This document shows positions 43,905-57,902 of a stretch of DNA of 64,000 nt, piece by piece (the stretch's first letter is position 1; each line of letters opens with the position of its first letter). The notes below the pieces were generated by a model. It saw nothing but the letters and a program-made list of their open reading frames with translations. It was not told where the DNA came from and did not search any database. The translations under genes and the position numbers were made by a program. Source of the stretch: Rugamonas rivuli (lineage in GTDB: Bacteria > Pseudomonadota > Gammaproteobacteria > Burkholderiales > Burkholderiaceae_D); assembly GCF_009380165.1 (NCBI RefSeq), contig NZ_WHUF01000012.1, positions 88,504 through 152,503 on the forward strand, given 5' to 3'.

Positions 43905-46052
43905 GTGACTCCTACCCAATTCAAGTTAATCGCCGCAGCGTTGGCGTTCGGCGGCGCGTTGGGCGGGGGCGGGGCGGCCTATATCCTGACCCATTCCGGC
44001 GGCGACGCCAGCACCGACGTGGCGCAGCCGACGGCGGCCAAAGGCACGCAGCCGCACTGGAGCGCGCGCGTCACCTCCATCGCCGGCGACGGCTTGCCGG
44101 GCGCGAACAACGGCCACGGCCGCAGCACGCGCTTTGCCGATCCGTTCGGCGTCGTCATCGATGGCGCCGGCAACCTGTACGTGGCCGACGGCGGCGACAA
44201 CAACAGCATCCGCAAGATCGCCCTGGATGGGACCACCACCACGCTGGCCGGTGGCGTCGAGGGCTATGCGGAAGGGGCGGGCAAGGCGGCCGCTTTCAAT
44301 ACACCGTCCGGACTGGCGATCGACGCCGCCGGCAACCTGTACGTGGCCGACACCGGTAACAACGCCATCCGCAAGGTGACGCCCGAAGGCGTGGTCAGCA
44401 CGCTGGCTGGCGACGGTCTGCCGGGCGACAAGGATGGCCGTGGCGCGGCAGCGCAGTTCAACGGCCCGGTCGGCATCGCGGTGGACGCGGCCGGCGTGGT
44501 CTACGTCTCCGACACCTACAACGATCGTATCCGCCGCATCGCGCCCAACGGCGATGTCACCACCATCGCCGGCGGCAGCCGTGCCGGCAAGTCCGACGGC
44601 GCCGCCGCGCAGGCGCTGTTCGATACGCCCACCGGCCTGGCGCTCAGCGCCGCCGGCGATCTGTACATCGCCGACACCGGCAACCACGCGATCCGCAAGC
44701 TGGGCAAGGACGGCAAGGTCAGCACCGTCGCCCAGGCCGATGACGACGACCGCAACGCGCTGCTGCGCGCCCCGGTCGGGCTGGCGCTGACGCCGGACGG
44801 CTATCTGTACGCGAGCAGCAATGCCCACGGCCGGCTGGCGCAGATCAGCCCGACCGGCGACGTGCTGACGCTGGACGATGCCGACCATCCGCCGCAACCC
44901 GGCTACGGATCGGATGGCAGCGTGCGTTTCTACGCGCCGCGCGGCGTGGCGCTGGCCAAGGATGGCTCACTGTTCGTGACCGACGCCGCCACCTTCCGCC
45001 TGCACCACGTGGCGCTGGCGCTGGCCGGCCAGGCGGCCGCGCCGGAATTGCCGCTGCCCCCGGCGCCTTCCCACAGCGCCACCATGCTGTGGCCGATCAA
45101 GCCGCAGGACAAGGCGCATGAAGTGGTCGGCCTGATGGGCGAGGTGCGCGGCAATTTCGACGGCGAAAGCCGCGACCATTTCCATTCGGGGCTGGACGTG
45201 CAGGCGGCCATCGGCACGCCGGTGCTGGCCGTCACCGCCGGCAAGGTCGCCGATCCGCGCGCCAGCTGGGGTTATGGCGAACTGTCGGAAGGGCTGGCGC
45301 TGGACGGCCTGCAGTACATCCACATGCGCGTCGGCCGCGGCGCCAACGACAAGCTGCTCGATCCGCGCTTCCAGTTGCTGAAGGACGAGAAGGGCGTGCC
45401 GGCCGCCGTGCGCGTCAAGCGCGGCACCCGCTTCGTCGTGGGTGAAACGCTGGGCACCGTCAACCGCATGGCTCATGTGCACCTCGACTACAAGCCGAAC
45501 GGCGACGCCCTCAATCCGCTGACGCTGCCGTTCGTCGATCTGGAGGACACCATCGCGCCGCAGATCCAGTCCATCACGCTGACCGACAGCAGCGGCAAGC
45601 CGCTCAAGGAAAAGGTCGACGGCCGCCTGCTGGTGCCGCGCGGCCTGGGTGAAGTGCAGATCGTCGTCGACGCCTTCGACCAGATGAACGGCAACCAGGC
45701 CCGCCGCCGCCTGGGCTTGTACAAGCTGGGCTACCAGTTGCTCAATGCCGACGGCGAAGTGATCCCCGGCATGGAACAGCCGCTGATCACCCAGCTGTAC
45801 GACCGCCTGCCGCGCAACCGTGAGGCGGTCAAGCTGGCTTACTCGGGCAGCAGCGGCATCACCGTGCATGGCGCCGCCGAGACGCGCTTCTCCTACGCCA
45901 TCAACAACACGCTGATCCACGGCAAGCTGACGCCGGGCGCGTGGAAGGTCGGCGCCCTCGGCTCCGGCCAGTACACCCTGCGCATCACCGCCGAAGACTA
46001 CGCCGGCAACGCCGCCAGCAAGGGCCGCGATCTGCTCATCACCGTCGACTGA
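43905..46052 (+). CDS. NHL-repeat protein with LytM (M23) domain
   Basis: 715 residues from GTG at 43905 (frames reaching upstream cross two terminators). One N-terminal membrane helix (FKLIAAALAFGGALGGGGAA). Residues 55-380 hold about six NHL repeats (FADPFGVVIDGAGNLYVADG and variants), a beta-propeller. Residues 405-545 contain a LytM-type zinc site: HSGLD (His427, Asp431) and HVH (His524, His526). The C-terminus is beta-rich (LYKLGYQLLNADGEV, YTLRITAEDYAGN). Propeller plus M23 on one anchored chain suggests a periplasmic peptidoglycan or protein-binding role; activity is unproven. Confidence 0.82.
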   Translation: MTPTQFKLIAAALAFGGALGGGGAAYILTHSGGDASTDVAQPTAAKGTQPHWSARVTSIAGDGLPGANNGHGRSTRFADPFGVVIDGAGNLYVADGGDNNSIRKIALDGTTTTLAGGVEGYAEGAGKAAAFNTPSGLAIDAAGNLYVADTGNNAIRKVTPEGVVSTLAGDGLPGDKDGRGAAAQFNGPVGIAVDAAGVVYVSDTYNDRIRRIAPNGDVTTIAGGSRAGKSDGAAAQALFDTPTGLALSAAGDLYIADTGNHAIRKLGKDGKVSTVAQADDDDRNALLRAPVGLALTPDGYLYASSNAHGRLAQISPTGDVLTLDDADHPPQPGYGSDGSVRFYAPRGVALAKDGSLFVTDAATFRLHHVALALAGQAAAPELPLPPAPSHSATMLWPIKPQDKAHEVVGLMGEVRGNFDGESRDHFHSGLDVQAAIGTPVLAVTAGKVADPRASWGYGELSEGLALDGLQYIHMRVGRGANDKLLDPRFQLLKDEKGVPAAVRVKRGTRFVVGETLGTVNRMAHVHLDYKPNGDALNPLTLPFVDLEDTIAPQIQSITLTDSSGKPLKEKVDGRLLVPRGLGEVQIVVDAFDQMNGNQARRRLGLYKLGYQLLNADGEVIPGMEQPLITQLYDRLPRNREAVKLAYSGSSGITVHGAAETRFSYAINNTLIHGKLTPGAWKVGALGSGQYTLRITAEDYAGNAASKGRDLLITVD

Positions 46053-46087
46053 GCGGGGTAAAACCCGCACACGTTTGCGCGTCTGCG

Positions 46088-46116
46088 TTGACAAAAAATA
46101 TTAATCAGAATATATT
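46088..46116 (+). promoter_or_regulatory. Strong sigma70 promoter of the GH16 gene
   Basis: TTGACA at 46088-46093 and TATATT at 46111-46116 with an exact 17-bp spacer. Confidence 0.8.
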
Positions 46117-46126
46117 TTGGATATGG

Positions 46127-46146
46127 AATTGGAATCGTTTCCAATT
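46127..46146. promoter_or_regulatory. LacI-type operator before the GH16 gene
   Basis: AATTGGAA and TTCCAATT are perfect 8-bp arms around TCGT, starting 10 bp downstream of the -10 box. The core TGGAATCGTTTCCA matches the site at 32804-32817 in 12 of 14 positions. The rest of the 318-bp gap up to 46370 is an untranslated leader with no gene. Confidence 0.72.
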
Positions 46147-46370
46147 CTAATCAGCGACAGAGCCCGGGCGTCGACCCGGCCGGCACGGAGACTGCAAATA
46201 CAAGAGAAACGCCTCGTAGCGATGGCGCCCCTGCGCCCATTTTTTCCTGCGCCGCGCCTCGTTCCATCTCCCTGTCCGCAAGCGGAATAGCCGGTGTTGC
46301 CGGCGAAGGTGCGGGCCGGACGGCCGTCCGGTTCGAAATGTGGAAGCATGGAAACGAGGAGTCATACATT

Positions 46371-48173
46371 GTGAAAAAACAGAAATTCGTTCTGTCCGCC
46401 GTCGCCGCCGGCATCCTGATGGCTTACGGCACGCAAGTGTCGGCCAGCGTCACCAGTCCCGTCATCGGGCCGCTGCTGTGGTCCGAGGAATTCAACGGCG
46501 CCACGCTCAACACTGCGGTGTGGACGGCGGTGGACGGCAACGGCTGCCAGATCAACCTGTGCGGCTATGGCAACCAGGAGCTGGAGTACTACAGCCCCAA
46601 CAATCTCTCCATCGTCAACGTGCCGTTCGAGCCGAACACGCGGGCGCTGGCGATCAAGGCCCAGAACCAGACGGTGGGCAGCAACGTCTTCACCTCCGGC
46701 AAAATCGGCTCCTTCGGCAAGGTGCAGGTGCAGTACGGCATGGTCGAGATCCGCATGTCGACGCCGCCGCTGGGCACCGGCTTGTGGCCGGCCGCGTGGA
46801 TGCTGGGCGTCAGCCCGCAGAGCTGGCCGCGCAACGGCGAGATCGACATCCTTGAGATGGGCCACAAGGCCAGCAGCCGCGCGGCGGCCGGCAGTCCGAC
46901 CCCTGCGATCGATAATTTTGCCGGCTCCAACGTCATCACCTGGCAGCAGGCCGCCTGCGTGCCGGGCAACGAGAGCTGCGCCGCCTCGACCGCGTGGCAG
47001 ACCAAGAACTGGTACACGCCGACCCAGTCGCTGGCGAACCGCTTCGTCATCTACCGCCTGTACTGGACCGACACGCAGATGCGCTTCACGGTGGTGGACA
47101 ATGGCGTCGAGCGCGACATGTACAACAATCCGCTGCCGGTCAATTCGACTTCGTTGCAAGCGCCGTTTTACCTGCTGTTCAACCTGGCCGTGGGCGGCAA
47201 CTTCACCGACGCGGCCACGCCTGCGCAGGTGACGGCGCCGCTGCCGGGCACCATGTATGTCGACTATGTGCGCGTGTACCAGCTGGACGGCAAGGGCACT
47301 GTCAAACTGGGCAGCCAGAGCACGCCGGAAGTGGGCAAGTTCGGCGTCTTCACCGACAACACGGTGGTCAACAACAAGCTGGTGGCGGGCACCACATCCG
47401 ACATCTTCGTGTGGAACAACGCCTCCGTCACGCCGGGCAATCTGCCGCCGTACGAGGGTAGCAATGTGATGGCGTGGAGTTTCAACACGCCGGGGCAGTG
47501 GTTCGGCGGCAGCGTGGAATCGCGCCAGGCGCGGGACATGAGCAACTTCCGCAACGGCACCATGAAGCTGAAGATCAAGATCCCGGCCAACGTGGCGTTC
47601 ACGGTGGGCGTGCAGGATACCTACACCAACCAGAACGCGGTGAAGTTCCCGGCCAATGCGACGACCTACGGCCTGGTGCGCAACGGCGACTGGGGCACGG
47701 CGACGATACCGGTGGCCGACCTGGCCGGCAGCAAGATCGCCTTGCAGTCGATGCTGGACCTGTTCCAGATCGCCAGCGACGGCGCGGCACTGCCGAGCTC
47801 GGCGTTCCAGATGGCGATCGACGACATCGTCTGGGATACCGGCGTGCCGACGCCAACCCCGACGCCTACGCCCACACCGACGCCGACTCCGACACCCACG
47901 CCAACCCCGACGCCAACTCCGACCCCGGCCGTGCAGCAAACCAGCGCGACGATGTTGAAGTTCTCGTTCAATTCGAGCAGCTGGGCGGACGTGCACTACA
48001 CCGTCAACGGCGGCGGCCAGCTGAACGTGCGGATGACGCAGAACGCCGGCGTCAACAGCTACACCGCGAGCGGCCTGAAGATCGGCGACGTGGTGAACTA
48101 CAGCTTCACCTACTGGGACACCGCGCATAACTACGCCGTCGATACGGCACAGCAAAGCTACACCATGAAATAA
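46371..48173 (+). CDS. GH16 beta-1,3-glucanase with CBM56 tail
   Basis: 600 residues from GTG at 46371, AGGAG upstream; signal peptide ends near VSA. GH16 domain at 30-310 with the catalytic EIDILEM (Glu157, Asp159, Glu162) and WPAAWMLG, typical of laminarinases. A second beta domain at 320-480 (YEGSNVMAWSFNTPGQWFGG) precedes a Thr-Pro linker of about 14 repeats. The C-terminal 75 residues match CBM56 (FSFNSSSWADVHYTVNGGGQ), a beta-1,3-glucan-binding module. Secreted endoglucanase, probably co-regulated with the GH5 enzyme. Confidence 0.9.
   Translation: MKKQKFVLSAVAAGILMAYGTQVSASVTSPVIGPLLWSEEFNGATLNTAVWTAVDGNGCQINLCGYGNQELEYYSPNNLSIVNVPFEPNTRALAIKAQNQTVGSNVFTSGKIGSFGKVQVQYGMVEIRMSTPPLGTGLWPAAWMLGVSPQSWPRNGEIDILEMGHKASSRAAAGSPTPAIDNFAGSNVITWQQAACVPGNESCAASTAWQTKNWYTPTQSLANRFVIYRLYWTDTQMRFTVVDNGVERDMYNNPLPVNSTSLQAPFYLLFNLAVGGNFTDAATPAQVTAPLPGTMYVDYVRVYQLDGKGTVKLGSQSTPEVGKFGVFTDNTVVNNKLVAGTTSDIFVWNNASVTPGNLPPYEGSNVMAWSFNTPGQWFGGSVESRQARDMSNFRNGTMKLKIKIPANVAFTVGVQDTYTNQNAVKFPANATTYGLVRNGDWGTATIPVADLAGSKIALQSMLDLFQIASDGAALPSSAFQMAIDDIVWDTGVPTPTPTPTPTPTPTPTPTPTPTPTPTPAVQQTSATMLKFSFNSSSWADVHYTVNGGGQLNVRMTQNAGVNSYTASGLKIGDVVNYSFTYWDTAHNYAVDTAQQSYTMK
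47848..47931 (+). repeat. In-frame Thr-Pro linker repeat
   Basis: About 14 copies of a 6-bp ACN-CCN unit (third positions vary) encode the (TP)n linker between the GH16 catalytic half and CBM56. The repeat is long enough to change length by slippage without a frameshift. Confidence 0.8.
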
Positions 48174-48179
48174 GCGGCT

Positions 48180-48209
48180 AACCCGGGGCCTAATGTGGCC
48201 CCGGGTTTT
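48180..48209 (+). terminator. Terminator of the GH16 gene
   Basis: ACCCGGGGCC and GGCCCCGGGT form a perfect 10-bp stem with loop TAATGT, followed by TTT. Confidence 0.8.
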
Positions 48210-48275
48210 GGAAACAACGCCATTCTGTCGCCCTTTAAAAATGCCACAATACCGGGCAGGATATCGGGTACAATT

Positions 48276-48295
48276 ATTTGAACGACCGTGCTTTT
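48276..48295. promoter_or_regulatory. TetR-type operator before the acyl-CoA dehydrogenase operon
   Basis: GAACGACCGTGC fits the palindrome GnACGnnCGTnC and is followed by TTTTTT. It lies just after a TACAAT box (48269-48274) and 30 bp before the first ATG. The same motif lies before the phosphotransferase gene (57784-57803). Confidence 0.55.
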
Positions 48296-48324
48296 TTAGC
48301 GGGTCATAAGAATATGGAGACAGC

Positions 48325-49515
48325 ATGGATTTGAACTACTCGGCGGCGGATCTGGCGTTTCGCGATACGGTGCGCGCTTTTCTCGACGCTAACCTGCCCA
48401 GCGATCTGCAGAAGAAGGTCCGCAACCATCTGCGCCTGAGCCGCCAGGATTACGTGCGCTGGCACCAGATCGTCGCCCGCCAGGGCTGGGCCGCGCCGGC
48501 CTGGCCGGTCGAACATGGCGGTCCGGGCTGGACCGCCACCCAGCGCCACATCTGGGAAGAAGAGTGCGCCCGCGCCGGCACCCCGCCCATCCTGCCGTTC
48601 GGCGTCAACATGGTGGCGCCGGTCATCATGGCCTTCGGTAACGAGGCGCAGAAGGCCCACTATCTGCCGCGCATCCTCAGCTGCGAAGACTGGTGGTGCC
48701 AGGGTTACTCCGAACCCGGCTCCGGCTCCGACCTGGCCTCGCTGAAGACCACCGCCGAACGCGACGGCGACCACTACATCGTCAACGGCCAGAAGACCTG
48801 GACTACGCTGGCCCAGCACGCCGACATGATCTTCTGCCTGGTCCGCACCGACACCACCGTGCGCAAGCAGGAGGGCATCTCCTTCCTGCTGATCGACATG
48901 AAGACCCCCGGCATCACGATCCGCCCCATCATCATGCTGGACGAAGACCACGAGGTGAACGAAGTCTTCTTCGACAACGTCAAGGTGCCGGTGCAGAACC
49001 TGATCGGCCAGGAAAACAAGGGCTGGACCTACGCCAAATACCTGCTGGGCCACGAGCGCACCGGCATCGCCGCCGTCGGCCGCTCCAAGCGCGAGCTGCT
49101 GTTCCTGAAGAAGATCGCCTCCGAACACTACAAGCACGGCAAGCCGCTGCTGCAGGATCCGGTCTACGCCGCCAAGGTGGCCAGCCTGGAAATCGAATTG
49201 ATGGCGCTGGAAACCACGGTGCTGCGCGTGATCACCCGCGAGTCGCACGCGCCCGGACCTGAAGCGTCGCTGCTGAAGGTGCGCGGTTCGGAAATCCAGC
49301 AACTGCTCACCGAGCTGATGGTCGAGGCCCTGGGCCCGGACGCGCTGCCGTTCGACACCGACTACCTCGAAGGCAAGGCCGACCACGCCGTCACCGGCGA
49401 CGACGCCGCCGCGCCGCTGGCCGGCTACTACTTCAATTTCCGCAAGACGTCGATCTACGGCGGTTCGAACGAGATTCAGAAAAACATCATCACCCAGATG
49501 ATCCTGGGACTGTAA
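48325..49515 (+). CDS. Acyl-CoA dehydrogenase (first subunit-type gene)
   Basis: 396 residues. The N-terminal helical domain, beta domain (WWCQGYSEPGSGSDLASLKT, FAD/substrate loop) and C-terminal helical domain (YGGSNEIQKNIITQMI, the CoA/FAD motif) are in normal order and length. It oxidises an acyl-CoA at alpha-beta, passing electrons to ETF. The chain length is not clear. It is paired with a second, shorter acyl-CoA dehydrogenase gene after 9 bp and with a MaoC hydratase, as in operons for branched-chain, steroid-side-chain or xenobiotic acyl-CoAs. Confidence 0.93.
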   Translation: MDLNYSAADLAFRDTVRAFLDANLPSDLQKKVRNHLRLSRQDYVRWHQIVARQGWAAPAWPVEHGGPGWTATQRHIWEEECARAGTPPILPFGVNMVAPVIMAFGNEAQKAHYLPRILSCEDWWCQGYSEPGSGSDLASLKTTAERDGDHYIVNGQKTWTTLAQHADMIFCLVRTDTTVRKQEGISFLLIDMKTPGITIRPIIMLDEDHEVNEVFFDNVKVPVQNLIGQENKGWTYAKYLLGHERTGIAAVGRSKRELLFLKKIASEHYKHGKPLLQDPVYAAKVASLEIELMALETTVLRVITRESHAPGPEASLLKVRGSEIQQLLTELMVEALGPDALPFDTDYLEGKADHAVTGDDAAAPLAGYYFNFRKTSIYGGSNEIQKNIITQMILGL

Positions 49516-49524
49516 GGGGCAGCG

Positions 49525-50664
49525 ATGGATTTTAATTTGAAAGAAGAGCAGCAGCAGTTCGCCGACGCCCTGCGCCGCTGGGTCGACAAGGACTACGGCT
49601 TCGACGTGCGCCACCGCATCGTGCATTCGCAATCGGGCGTGTCCGACGTGGCCTGGAACACGCTGGTCGAGCTGGGCATGACGGCGCTGCCGGTGCCGGA
49701 AGAGCAGGGCGGCTTCGACGGCAGCGCGGTCGACCTGTGGGTGGTGATGCAGGAAATCGGCCGCGGCCTGGTGGTCGAGCCTTACTTCGCCACCGTCTGG
49801 GGCGCGCAATTCCTCAAGCTGGCCGGCAACCAGCACCATCTGCTGGAAGAAGTCGCCAGCGGCGAACTGAAACTGGCCTGCGCGCTGGGCGAGAAGCACT
49901 CGCGCCATGAGCTGTCGGACATCAAGACCATCGCCAGCATCAACGGCGAAGGCTACCGCATCGACGGCACCAAGACCGTGGTGGTCCACGGCGGCCAAGC
50001 CGGCGCCCTGATCGTCTCGGCCCGCAGTGCCGGCGCCCAGCGCGACACCAACGGCATCAGCCTGTTCGTGGTGCCGGCCGATACGCCGGGCGTGATCGTG
50101 CGCGACTACCGCACCATCGACGGCCAGCGCGCCGCCACCGTGCAGTTCAGTCATGTGGCGGTGCCGGCGTCGGCGCTGCTGGGCAAGCTGGGCGGCGGCT
50201 GGGACATGCTGGACGAGGCGGCCGACTACGGCGCCAGCCTGCTGTGCGCGGAAGCGGTGGGCGCGATGGATGCGCTGTTCGCCGCCACGCTGGACTACCT
50301 GAAGACGCGCAAGCAGTTCGGCACGCCGATCGGCGGCTTCCAGGCGCTGCAGCACCGCATGGCCGATATGTACATCCATCTGGAACAGGCGCGCTCGATG
50401 GCGATGCTGGCGGCGGCCCGCATGTCCTGCGGCGATGCCGAGGAGCGCCGGCGCGTGGTGTCGGCGGCCAAGGTGCGGGTCGGCCAGGCGTCGAAGTTCC
50501 TGGGCCAGCAGGCGGTACAGCTGCACGGCGGCATGGGCGTCACCGACGAACTGCCGGCCGCCCACCACTTCAAGCGGCTGGCGATGATCGAGCTGACGCT
50601 GGGCGATGTCGACCACCACCTGGAGCGTTTCATCGCCCAGCGCGGTTTCCAGCAGCACTCCTGA
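49525..50664 (+). CDS. Acyl-CoA dehydrogenase (second subunit-type gene)
   Basis: 379 residues. Family fold with the C-terminal helices intact (TRKQFGTPIGGFQALQHRMA, AVQLHGGMGVTDELPAAHHF KR). The central substrate loop is less canonical than in the upstream gene, as in partner subunits of heteromeric acyl-CoA dehydrogenases (FadE-type alpha2beta2). The stop overlaps the MaoC start (TGATG). The two genes plus hydratase probably form one enzyme complex or pathway step. Confidence 0.92.
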   Translation: MDFNLKEEQQQFADALRRWVDKDYGFDVRHRIVHSQSGVSDVAWNTLVELGMTALPVPEEQGGFDGSAVDLWVVMQEIGRGLVVEPYFATVWGAQFLKLAGNQHHLLEEVASGELKLACALGEKHSRHELSDIKTIASINGEGYRIDGTKTVVVHGGQAGALIVSARSAGAQRDTNGISLFVVPADTPGVIVRDYRTIDGQRAATVQFSHVAVPASALLGKLGGGWDMLDEAADYGASLLCAEAVGAMDALFAATLDYLKTRKQFGTPIGGFQALQHRMADMYIHLEQARSMAMLAAARMSCGDAEERRRVVSAAKVRVGQASKFLGQQAVQLHGGMGVTDELPAAHHFKRLAMIELTLGDVDHHLERFIAQRGFQQHS

Positions 50665-51116
50665 TGCGCAGCTTCGCCAACCTGGCGGCCATGAAGGCCG
50701 AGATCGGCAACGAAGTGGCGGTGTCGGACTGGGTGGAGATCACCCAGCAGCGCATCGATCTGTTCGCCGACGCCACCAGCGACCATCAGTGGATACACAC
50801 CGACCCCGAACGGGCGGTGCGCGAATCGCCGTACGGCGCGACGGTGGCGCACGGCTTCCTGACGCTGGCGCTGCTGCCGGCCTTGCTGGTCAACGCGCTG
50901 CACATGGTGGACATGACGATGGGCTTGAACTACGGCCTGAACAAGGTGCGCTTTCCGGCGCCGGTGCCGGCCGGCAGCCGGGTGCGGGCGCGGCTGAGCA
51001 TCGCCGCCATCGACGATATCGCCGGCGGCGCGCAAATCCAGTGGGCGGTGGTGGTGGAGCGCGAGGGCGGCGACAAGCCGGTCTGCGTCGCCGAGTTCCT
51101 GATGCGCCGCGACTGA
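50664..51116 (+). CDS. MaoC-like enoyl-CoA hydratase
   Basis: 150 residues from the ATG in the TGATG overlap. Hot-dog fold with the hydratase motif DATSDHQWIHTDPERA (catalytic Asp/His) and HGFLTLALLP. It hydrates the enoyl-CoA made by the two upstream dehydrogenases. Length is normal for a single-domain MaoC protein. Convergent with the GGDEF gene, 2 bp apart. Confidence 0.92.
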   Translation: MRSFANLAAMKAEIGNEVAVSDWVEITQQRIDLFADATSDHQWIHTDPERAVRESPYGATVAHGFLTLALLPALLVNALHMVDMTMGLNYGLNKVRFPAPVPAGSRVRARLSIAAIDDIAGGAQIQWAVVVEREGGDKPVCVAEFLMRRD

Positions 51117-51118
51117 GG

Positions 51119-52041
51119 CTAGGCCGCCAGCGTCGTGCAGTGGCGGTTGCGGCCGCCCTGCTTGGCGAGATAGAGCTGCTTGTCGGCCAGCCGTATCAGG
51201 GCGTTGGCGTCGGTGCCGTCGAGCGGCGGCAGCACCGTGCACACGCCCAGGCTGACCGTCACGTGCGGCGCCGTCGTCGAGGCCGCGTGCGGCACCGCCA
51301 GCCGGCCCACCTCGTCGAGGATGCGGCGGGCCACCACCTCGGCGCCATCGGCCGCTTCCTGCGGCAGCAGCAGGATGAATTCCTCGCCGCCGTAGCGTGC
51401 CAGCATGTCCTGCGGCCGCGAGGCGCAGCGCGCCATCGCCGCGCTCACCTGTTGCAGGCACAGGTCGCCGGCCTGGTGGCCGTAGTGGTCGTTGTACAGC
51501 TTGAAGTGGTCGATGTCGATCATGATCACCGACAGCGGCAGGCCGGCGCGCGCGCAGCGGCGCCATTCGGCGTCCAGCGTGTCGTTGAAGCTGCGGCGGT
51601 TGGCCACGCCGGTCAGGCCGTCGGTCATGCTCAGTTCGCGCATGGCGTCGGCCTGGCGCTTGATGGTCAGCTGGCTGCGCACGCGGGCGCGCACCACCGC
51701 CACGTTGAAGGGCTTGCTGATGAAGTCGACCGCGCCCGCTTCCAGCGCGCGGGTTTCATCTTCCGGCTGGCTCAGCGCGGTGACGAAGATCACCGGGATG
51801 TCCTGCAGCCGCGGCGAAGCCCGCAGCGCCGCGCACACCGCGTAGCCATCCATGCCGGGCATGACGGCGTCCAGCAGGATCAGGTCGGGCTGCTGCTCCA
51901 GCGCCAGTTCCAGCGCCTTCTCGCCGTCCAGCGCGAACAGCACTTCATGCTCGTCGCGCAAGGCGTGGTGCAGGATCTGGATGTTTTCCATGGCGTCGTC
52001 GACCACGAGTATCCGTCCATTCCTGGCCAGGTCGGTCCAAC

Positions 52042-52045
<4 letters not shown>
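51119..52045 (-). CDS. REC-GGDEF response regulator (diguanylate cyclase)
   Basis: 308 residues. Receiver at 10-125 (ILVVDDAMENIQILHHALRD, phospho-Asp in ILLDAVMPGMDG). GGDEF domain at 140-305 with ARYGGEEFILLLPQ, an intact GGEEF active site, so c-di-GMP synthesis is expected. No RxxD inhibitory site is obvious. Its start overlaps the hybrid kinase stop by 4 nt, so the kinase is probably its phosphodonor. Confidence 0.93.
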
Positions 52046-56586
<4,541 letters not shown>

Positions 56587-56673
56587 GTGAAGAACCCCGG
56601 GTGCAGTATCAGGCTGGCAGCACGATAGTAGCCGAGGCCGGGGTTTTCAGAAAGTGATTTTGTCCCGGCCCGG

Positions 56674-57741
56674 TCAGATCTTTTTGCCGCAGGCGTAGGC
56701 CCAGGCCAGCTCGGCCATCGGCCGCGCCATGCGGCCCGATTCCAGCGCCTGGGCGCTGGCGGCGGTGCCGTCCACGTAGCGTTTCATGATGCCTTGCATG
56801 ATGCTCGCCAGGCGGAACATATTGAACGCCAGGTAGAAGTTGAAATCCTCCAGCCGGATGGTCTTGCCGGTGCGCTCGGCGTAGCGGGCGATGTACTCCT
56901 GCTGCGACGGGATGCCCAGCGCCTGCAGGTCCAGCCCGGCGATGCCGCGGAACTGGCCGGGTTCGATGTGCCAGCTCATGCAGTGGTAGGAAAAATCGGC
57001 GAAGGGGTGGCCCAGCGTCGACAGTTCCCAGTCCAGCACGGCCAGGATGCGCGGCTCGGTCGGGTGGAACAGCATGTTATCGAGGCGGAAGTCGCCGTGC
57101 ACGATGGAGGTGTCTTCGCCCGGCGGAATGTGGGCCGGCAGCCAGGCGATCAGCTGGTCCATGGCGTCTATGGTCTCGGTCTGCGCGGCCAGGTATTGCT
57201 TGCTCCAGCGCTCGATCTGGCGCGCGAAGTAGTTGCCGGGCTTGCCGTAGTCGGCCAGGCCGATGGCGGCGTAGTCCACCGTGTGCAGCTGGGCGATCAC
57301 GCGGTTGAGCTCATCGTAGATGGCGCCGCGCCCGGCCGGCGTCATGCCGGGCAGGGCCTGGTCCCACAGCACGCGGCCTTCGACGAACTCCATCACGTAG
57401 AAGGCGCGGCCGATCACGTCCTCGTCGGTGCACAGCGCATACTGGCGCGGCGCCGGGAAGCCGTGCCGGTTGAGCGCATCCATCACGCGGTACTCGCGTT
57501 CGATCGCGTGGGCCGACGGCAGCAGCTTGGCGGCCGGCGCCGGCTTGGTGCGCAGCACATAGTGTTGGCCGGCGATGTTGAGCTTGTAGGTGGGGTTGGA
57601 CTGGCCGCCCTTGAACTGTTCCACGACTAGCGCGCCGTCCGGATAGCCGGCGACGTGCTGGCGCAGCCAGGCGTCGAGCGCCGCCACGTCGAACTGGTGG
57701 CGTGCCGACACTTCCTTGGTACCGATGAATTCTTCGAACAT
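56674..57741 (-). CDS. ACAD10-like phosphotransferase family protein
   Basis: 355 residues; GGGAGAC before the ATG. APH/ChoK-like kinase fold: GGQSNPTYKLNIAGQHYVLR, Brenner motif IVHGDFRLDNMLFHP with catalytic Asp, and VLDWELSTLGHPFADFSY with metal Asp. These proteins accompany acyl-CoA dehydrogenases and phosphorylate hydroxy-acyl groups for ACAD10/11-type removal of 4-hydroxy acids. The dehydrogenase operon 6 kb away has a similar operator, supporting one pathway. Confidence 0.9.
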   Translation of the reverse strand: MFEEFIGTKEVSARHQFDVAALDAWLRQHVAGYPDGALVVEQFKGGQSNPTYKLNIAGQHYVLRTKPAPAAKLLPSAHAIEREYRVMDALNRHGFPAPRQYALCTDEDVIGRAFYVMEFVEGRVLWDQALPGMTPAGRGAIYDELNRVIAQLHTVDYAAIGLADYGKPGNYFARQIERWSKQYLAAQTETIDAMDQLIAWLPAHIPPGEDTSIVHGDFRLDNMLFHPTEPRILAVLDWELSTLGHPFADFSYHCMSWHIEPGQFRGIAGLDLQALGIPSQQEYIARYAERTGKTIRLEDFNFYLAFNMFRLASIMQGIMKRYVDGTAASAQALESGRMARPMAELAWAYACGKKI

Positions 57742-57783
57742 GCTGTCTCCCGCTGTTGTAAGTGTCAGCTATTCTAGTCGAAT

Positions 57784-57803
57784 AAAAGTACGCACGTGCT
57801 TTT
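57784..57803. promoter_or_regulatory. TetR-type operator before the phosphotransferase gene
   Basis: AAAAGTACGCACGTGCTTTT is a near-perfect palindrome. Its core GTACGCACGTGC matches the GnACGnnCGTnC site at 48276-48295. It lies about 45 bp upstream of the gene start, next to a TAGAAT box (57771-57776, minus strand). Confidence 0.6.
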
Positions 57804-57902
57804 AATTTGCGATATCAATGAACTTGCTTTGTGACAATTTCAGAGAATTTGCAGAAGAAAACATTGATAGAATTGATATTCTTTAAATTAATAAAATTAG
57901 TC

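Noticed and set aside
47848..47931. CRISPR-like or tandem regulatory repeat
   Set aside because: It is the in-frame Thr-Pro linker of the GH16 protein; no spacers.
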